NCBI GenBank assembly: GCA_024138025.1
Contig: JAMXBD010001041.1
Coordinates: 434,001 to 498,000, forward strand
Length of the DNA: 64,000 nucleotides
Direction of reading: 5' to 3'
Origin: Combretum micranthum
Taxonomy: Eukaryota; Streptophyta; Magnoliopsida; Myrtales; Combretaceae
Under the pieces are notes generated by a model. The model did no database searches, was not told the DNA's origin, and saw only the letters and a list, made by a program, of their open reading frames with translations. Positions 57,969 through 64,000 of the stretch are shown piece after piece (positions within the stretch are counted from its first letter, which is position 1; each line of letters opens with the position of its first letter). The translations under genes and the position numbers were made by a program.

Positions 57969-60118
57969 TGTAAGCTTTGGAAAATTTCAATAAATGATTC
58001 CAAAATGAACTTCGAAATAAACCCTAAAATCACTCCAAATTAAAACCGAATTTCAACAAGTTCTAAATTACTAACGAATCCAAAAAAAAAAAAATTCTTA
58101 ATCATGAGAAAATGAAAATCCTTAAAAATAAAATAAGAACTCAACATACTTCAATTCCAAAACCACTACGTACAACAAATTCTATACGTAACTCCGACTT
58201 ATAAAATCGGGTAATATAAAGCCCAAAAACAAATTATTAAAAAAGTAAATAACGATTGACTTTCGAAAATATAACTCAATTCAAGAATTCCGAAAACATT
58301 AAGAGATATTAAATACTTACAAAAATTAAATTTTAAAATAAATCTCTCAAATTAAATATGTTGTATAAACATAAAATATCAGTTTCCAAATTGGCAAAGT
58401 TCTAAACCGAAAAATGACCCGGAAATGCTAAGTGGTATACAATAGTTTAAGTCCGGCAATCTAGCGCCCCAAACCCTAGAGGCCGAGATGTAGTTTAAAT
58501 ATGCAGAATAGCTCGTAGTAATATAAGTTTGTTTAAAAATATCAGATTAGTAAATTTTTGACCTATTTCGAACCTGGTCGGATACAAACTTCGAAAAGCT
58601 TGTCCCAGGGCTTGAGATATAAAAAATATATCAATAGTACCGTTAGACTCGTAATTTCATAAGATTTCCAAATATATCAGTTATATAATTTTTCGGGTTA
58701 TAAAAGTTACAGTTATAACCTTTATATCGTATTTTCATTATTACCGGTAATCGATTAGTCTTTTGAACTATTCACTTTTTTTTTTCATTACACAATTTTA
58801 TGATTCTTATAAAGCCTTATATTTTTAGATAAATATTTTATATATTATCGAAAATTTTGTTTTTCTAAAATTTAGTTAGTTCGGGCTTTTACGGGATCAG
58901 ATTCTGTTTAAGACCCGATACTAAAAATAAAATAAATTAATTTAATAATTGAAAAATATTTTAAAAATATTTTTATTTTCATAAAAATTTTTTATAATTT
59001 TCGGGTTATAAAAATATCATTTTAACCCATATTCGTGTATTTTGATCATACCGGTAACATATTTGTTAAAATACTAAAATAATTCAAATAATTATTTTTT
59101 TAATTATGAAAAATCTGCTACAAATATTTGGAATAAATTTTATAATTTTATTTTATTTTATTAAAAAGTACTTTTACAACCCATACCTTCAAGTACACCT
59201 TACACATTCACTTTCTTTTCACTTCAATCTTTCTACACATTATCCCACACTTCATGGCAGTTTTTCCTTCTTTATGGCTCCATTTCCTTCATTTACTCCT
59301 ATTTTGACTAAAATAATTATATTTCAATCCTTCTTCAAAAAGTTACATTACACATGAATTATATAATTCAATTTTGAGTCAAATTTCAACAAAACCTCTC
59401 TCTCCTTTCCCAAGATTCATGTGCAGCACACTTCTTTGGATGCCTTGTTTTTTTTTCTTTCTTTCATTCATTTATTACACTCATTTTCTCTCTCTCTTTC
59501 ATTTACTCTTTTTCTTTTTCATTCCTTAGCTTTTCTCTCTTTTTCTCTCTTCTCTTTTCTTCTTCTTCTTGCTCTTGTTCATACAAGGAATAAGCTGCCC
59601 CCTTCTTCCATGAGCCTCCATGCATATTTCTTGAAGATTTTTAAGCAAATCTTCATCTCAAAGCTTCCATAGGTATATAGGTAAAGTGTAATGAAGGTTT
59701 CATGCATCAAATGACCTTCCATAAGCTTAAAAGCTTAGGATGATGATGCCAAAAATGAAACACTCCTCTTCTCACTATTATTATCTTGTATCATAATTAT
59801 TTTCTTGTTTAAAGTTGATATATTTTGTAGATCTAACTTTTTGTAGCTTTGATTTTTGTTTATGCCATAGATCTTGCTATATGAGTTATTATTTTTGTTA
59901 TTTCTTATGATTTATGCATAGATCCATCATCCACATGTCTATTTAGTGATTCATGCATTTAAAACTAGTTTAGAAGACTAGATCTAGTGTTTTGAGTTCA
60001 CAAAATGCATTAGACTTTGTTTTATGTTCATGAACAACTTGTAATAGCATGATGATAGTAGGAAAATTGTAGAAAACTCAAGATCTATTTTATTTTCAAC
60101 AAAAGTCATTTTTGAAAA

Positions 60119-61905
60119 TTCGGATGAAAATGGAACCATATTTGAAAAGTTGTTTTTCAACTTCAAAATGTGTTTTTCATTTAAAATGAAGGGCTTAGGG
60201 TATAGATAACATAAATGAGTGATTTTGATGAGTAAAGTTTAGATCTATGAGTTTAAAGTTTATTATCATGGGTTTCATTTAGATGTATGTTCATATTATG
60301 TGTAGATCTTAGATTTGAACTTAGACAAAAATTGTGAAATTCGTATTTTAGCAAAACCCCTATTTGAAAACCACTTTCCAAGTGTCAAAATGTAATTTTT
60401 ACTTAAGAAAATAAAGGCTTAATGTATGTATATTATCAAGACTTCTTTTTACAAAATCAAAGGTGATTTTCAAAAGTTATCTAAAATAAAAATCTTATTT
60501 TCGGATTTTGGCCAAGGCATATTTTAAAAACATGTTTTCCAACTCAAAAATGAAGTTTTTATTTAAGAAATGAAAGGCTCTTAGGATAGGATATATAAGA
60601 AATGAATTTTCATAAGTTTAGATAGATTTTATCAAAAGATATGTCCAAGAATAAATTTTGTAAATTCGGATCCCAACCAAGACCAATTTTGAAAACCTAT
60701 TTTTCAACTTCAAAACAAGACTTTTAGTAAAGAAATGGAAGCCTTAAGGGATAGGTTTGATTAGGAAATGGTTTTTGAAAGACTAAATGAGTTTTACAAA
60801 GAAAATAAGCTCAAATGAATTTCTCAAAATTCGGATTTGAAAATAGCCACAATTCAAACACTTATTTCCAAATGCCAAAATGATAATTTTGATAGGAAAA
60901 TGGAAGTCCTAGGGTATATATATAATAAAGACCAAGTTTTGATAAGGATAAAAGAAGTTTATCAAAATATAATCTTAGAATAACAAATGGTTTCCAAAAA
61001 TAGGTTAAACAATGTTTTCATTCTTTAAAATTTTGTAAAATTCGTACTTAAGCAAACCACCTATTTAAACACCTATTTTCTAACCCAAAATGAAGGTTTT
61101 TTGAAATAATGAAGGTGATGGTTATATAGGTCATCAAGGTTGAATTTTGCTAAAAACAAATATGATTTTACAAAAAAAAAACTATTTTTCTTAAGTCTAG
61201 TAAAATTCAAATTTTTGCAAAGTAAAGATTTTCAAAAAGAATTATTGGTATTATATGTATACATATAGGTAGATCCTCTCATAACATCATGACAATAGCT
61301 TGTAGGAAATACATATATGTATGATGCATTGTAGAAATAAAGTATGAAAATTGAGTTTATAAAACTTGTAAATTCGGATGATTTCAAAGCCATGCCTTAA
61401 AAACTCATTTATCAACTCCAAAACTTGTGTTTTATATGAAAAATGAGGAGTTTAGGTCATAGGTATCATCAAGTGATGTTTTGATAAATTAAGATGGGAT
61501 TTGCTAAGAAAAATATGTGGAACAAGGAGTGGAAATGTAGTAGGAAAAATTTGAGTTGTAGTCAACTTAGGAAATTCGTAATTTTGGAGTGAGGTCATGA
61601 AAACACATACTTTCCAACTCAAAATGAAAGTTTTATTAAAGAAATGAAGTCCTTAGTAGTAAGGCATGATTGAGCCTTAATTTTCTAAGTATCAATGATT
61701 TTTACTTAAAGGAATCACCACAAAAACAAGTTTTACAAAATTCGGATTTTGGGATGAGCCAATTTTAAAAACATGTTTACAAAGTGTAAAATAGAAATTT
61801 TTATGTAGAAATGAAGGACTTAAGTAATAGATATAATGAAGATTCAATTCTAACTTAGATAACTAGAAATTCTTAAGAATTAATCCCAAAACATAAGTGA
61901 ATTAT
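60119..61905 (+). repeat. Array of ~165-bp monomers forming the LTR body
   Basis: Each unit starts with AAATTCGGAT/AAATTCGTAT, continues with AAAACC-TATTT, then CCAACTCAAAATGAAGTTTT, AAGAAATGAAGGCTTAGG and ATAGGTATAAT-like text. Starts are at 60119, 60340, 60500, 60665, 60830, 61042, 61373, 61575 and 61741. Spacings are 221, 160, 165, 165, 212, 331 (two units), 202 and 166 bp. The last three units correspond to the three in the other LTR copies, with the same spacing of about 202 and 167 bp. Confidence 0.8.
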
Positions 61906-62765
61906 CAAAGTTAGGAAACTAGTATTCTTAAAAGTAGTTATCCTTGAAGTCTTGCAAAATAAAGAGTTATAAAATTTCCTTTTAGTAAAAATCATCAAGA
62001 TCATGCATACATTAAGCTCATCTCATGTCACTCATGCTAGGAAATCATTCATATTCCATGTATGGCTAATTTATATAGTAGGAACATTACAAACATTTGC
62101 AAAACTATTTTTCGGGATTGGAATTTGTTACTGCCCTAATATGATCCGAACTTTTCAAAGATTCAAATTTTTCAAAACTTCAATATAATATTATAATTAG
62201 ATAGATCTTTCGAAGTAGATAGAAATCGATATATAATTTGCAAAATTCCAAGTTAAAATGACCAAGTTATGGACGTTTTAAGTTGGAATTCCCGCTTAGA
62301 ACAATAATTACGAATTTGATAGTTTGTATAAGATAGTTTGGATTAGTTAGGTGATGAAATACTTATTAGAGTATTTCTTTCTTTTTAGGTGACCTCGATA
62401 TCGACGATTCCTTACCACCGGGTTACTTGTACTAGAAGACCGATGATCCAATGGCTGAGTGAGTATTACTTCCGATTTCATTTATTGTATGTGATTGTAA
62501 TAATAGTAGCACTAAATATTTGGTAAAGATAAAATGGATATGCATGATGAGGACAAATGGGAACTATGTATGCTTGTTGTTGATATGAGAAATGGAATGT
62601 AAGAATATCGAAGCCGAGTGATTAACTATTGCTTGTATAGATAAATTAGAATTGATTGTCTGCGATTATTGATTGATCACTTAAAAGAATTGGTATAATT
62701 GATTATTCGGAATTGAAGATGAAATTGAACTCATCATATCGATGGGGATGGAGCATTAGCATTTG

Positions 62766-62870
62766 TTGGTTTATCGTTGTACCTTAAACAATTCTTGTTA
62801 GTTTATCATTGTACTTTAAACGATTCTTGTCAGTTTGTTGTTGTACGTTAAACGATTTTATAGTTCAGTT
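62766..62870 (+). repeat. 32-33 bp minisatellite in the solo LTR
   Basis: Three to four units of the form GTTTATCATTGTACTTTAAA, at spacing 32-33 bp. It occupies the same place as the array at 2079-2220. Confidence 0.7.
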
Positions 62871-63484
62871 GACCGTAAGCTTAAATGGCATCGTACCGCA
62901 TGATTCGTTAATCTACTAACCGGGATGAAGGGTGCAAGTCTATCCACATATGATTTCCGATAGGTCATATGTTTGTTGAATTCACGTGTTTGATGCATAT
63001 CACTTGTCTGATTAATCACTTGATTGTATGATGTGTTATAAATGTAATCCTGGAAGTTTTCACTCACTAAGCTAGTGTAACTTATACCCAATAGATGTTT
63101 GATTAAACAGGTTATCTCAAGAGTGTTAAGTGGGGACTATGATGGTTGAAGCCGAGAATGACTTCAGGATTCGGCAAGGAATAAGAATGTTTGTAGTTAT
63201 TAGCTAGGTTCTATGATTTGCTTTGTAATAGTTCTATGTAGAGAAATCCTTGGATGAATGTAATGGAAGTATAATATGGTTTGTTTTGAAGAATAGTAAA
63301 TTGTATTTCCTTTACATTATTACTTAAGTGTACCGATATAAAATGTATCTCTTCGAGTCTCCTCCATGTGTTAGACGCCTTGTACATAGTATGGAAGCCT
63401 TCGCGTGACTGAGGTAGTCATCCCTAGGCTTTAATATTGTGTACGATGGACTACCACGTTTAGGATATCCTTCGGGGCGTGACA

Positions 63485-64000
63485 TAGTGATCAAACAAAT
63501 CGTCAATTCTTGGTAAAGGATATTGATTCTTGATGGTCACCTTGTTTAACTCACGGTAATCGATACATAACCTCATTGATCCATCCTTTTTCTTTACAAA
63601 CAGGGCAGGTGCACCCATGGCGACACACTTGGTCTTATGAATTTCTAATCCAAGAGTTCTTATAGTTGAGTCTTTAGCTCTTTTAACTCAGCTGGTGCCA
63701 TCCGGTATGTTGCTTTGGATATCGGTTCAGTATTTGGAGCCAAGACAATCTCAAAGTTAATTTCCCTCTTCGGTGGTAACCCAGGCAAAATCTCTGGAAA
63801 CACATCCAAGTTCTCGTTTACCACAGGTATATCATTTTTCTCCCGAGTTTCCTCTTCATCCAACATACCTTCAATAGGCACTATCTCTTCATTCTCCATC
63901 ATCAGTTCAAAAGAGTTTAATCCAAACTTTCTTGGATCTAGGGTTTCTCCTACAAACTCCACTCCTCTTCCCAATTGATCATAGAAACACACCATCCTCT
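63485..64000 (-). pseudogene. Element C protease-RT linker and RT N-terminus
   Basis: Minus strand. From the window edge, 63995-63660 reads MVCFYDQLGRGVEFVGE and later DVFPEILPGLPPKREINFEI, then [20 protein letters not shown]. This is the well-conserved start of chromovirus RT after protease. After two stops come [10 protein letters not shown], a frameshift, then [20 protein letters not shown] and [12 protein letters not shown], ending at the solo-LTR junction at 63485. The protease active site must lie beyond the window. Confidence 0.85.

Larger units (their letters stand above)
57969..63484 (+). mobile_element. 5.5-kb solo LTR of the B/C family inside the RT of element C
   Basis: Starts TGTAAGCTTTGG and ends TTCGGGGCGTGACA, in opposite orientation to its host. 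Host RT is split between DDLFDH (63485 side) and KLQGVCVFS (57968 side), where intact relatives read DDLFDQLQGVC. The flanks on the element-C strand are AGCTA and (A)CTA, a 5-bp TSD with one base lost. Its first ~1 kb matches the extra 5' part of the element B LTR. It is longer than B's LTR mainly because it carries nine or so ~165-bp monomers instead of three. Open frames at 59106-59672 lie in its leader and are not genes. Confidence 0.88.
51961..64000 (-). mobile_element. Element C: Tekay-like chromovirus, 3' part, continues past the window
   Basis: Minus strand. The order from the right edge leftwards is protease-RT linker and RT start (64000-63485), solo-LTR insertion (63484-57969), RT palm and RNase H (57968-56954), integrase with chromodomain-like tail (56953-55408), PPT, 3' LTR (55378-51961). 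The RT-RNase H-integrase order and the VLWRNH...EEATWE tail place it in the Tekay/Del chromovirus lineage. The left TSD copy should be AGTAC (51956-51960); the right copy is outside the window. Stops and the insertion make it inactive. Confidence 0.88.

Noticed and set aside
59106..59672. Two Phe/Ser/Leu-rich open frames that look like membrane proteins
   Set aside because: They are the translation of a TC-rich LTR leader; low complexity explains the apparent hydrophobicity.

Overview
This window is eudicot-like plant nuclear DNA: AT-rich, with no bacterial gene organisation and no intact host gene that I can find. It is a retrotransposon graveyard in which LTR elements sit inside one another. 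Most boundaries were fixed by reading direct terminal repeats, tRNA-iMet-type primer-binding sites (TTGGTATCAGAGC) and 5-bp target-site duplications (TSDs) straight from the sequence. Coding regions were recognised from translated motifs, and nearly all carry stops or frameshifts.

Left part (1-19164). A minus-strand LTR element 'X' (5' LTR 3006-19164, PBS 2983-2995) was split by a SIRE-type Ty1/Copia element (3268-17228, TSD CTATT) that holds gag, protease, integrase, RT, RNase H and an envelope-like ORF region. The 5' LTR of that Copia element was itself split by a rearranged Ty3/Gypsy remnant (4551-7824, TSD TTTTA). The internal leader of X is cut by a Gypsy LTR (1-2842) that continues out of the window. 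A solo Copia LTR follows (19261-20600, TSD GATAT).

Middle (20606-29963). There is an unassigned stretch with two adjacent minisatellite arrays (29-bp and 76-77-bp units), then a promoter-like segment (G-box, CCAAT, TATA, GC-richer exon-like block, splice-donor-like site). Next comes a minus-strand chimera: a short LTR, a PBS and a gag-like start are followed by fragments of three unrelated plant genes (PPR protein, PMT-type putative methyltransferase, GDPDL-type phosphodiesterase). A second X-family LTR follows (27619-29963).

Right part (29972-64000). Element 'B' (29972-42993, minus, TSD ATATT) has 4.7-4.8 kb LTRs but only gag between them, so it is non-autonomous. A short low-copy-looking stretch (42999-45100) has weak exon-like segments. 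A decayed plus-strand Gypsy element 'D' (45140-51957) is split by a small non-autonomous element 'E' (47103-51659, TSD TCTTT/GCTTT), whose 3' LTR is split by a Copia solo LTR (50040-51615, TSD CATTA). D is then interrupted by element 'C' (51961 to beyond the window, minus), a Tekay-like chromovirus with RT, RNase H, integrase and a chromodomain-like tail. The RT of C is split by a 5.5-kb solo LTR of B/C type (57969-63484).

B, C, the solo LTR and the Gypsy pieces at 1-2842 and 4551-7824 share the LTR end GGGGCGTGACA or a variant of it. Where the adjoining internal sequence is present (B and C) they also share a PPT core. They therefore form one family in which C-like copies could have mobilised gag-only B copies. 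The body of this LTR is a tandem array of diverged ~165-bp monomers, and monomer number accounts for part of the LTR length variation. I regard the monomer-built LTR, the three-gene chimera and the gag-only element as the most interesting items.
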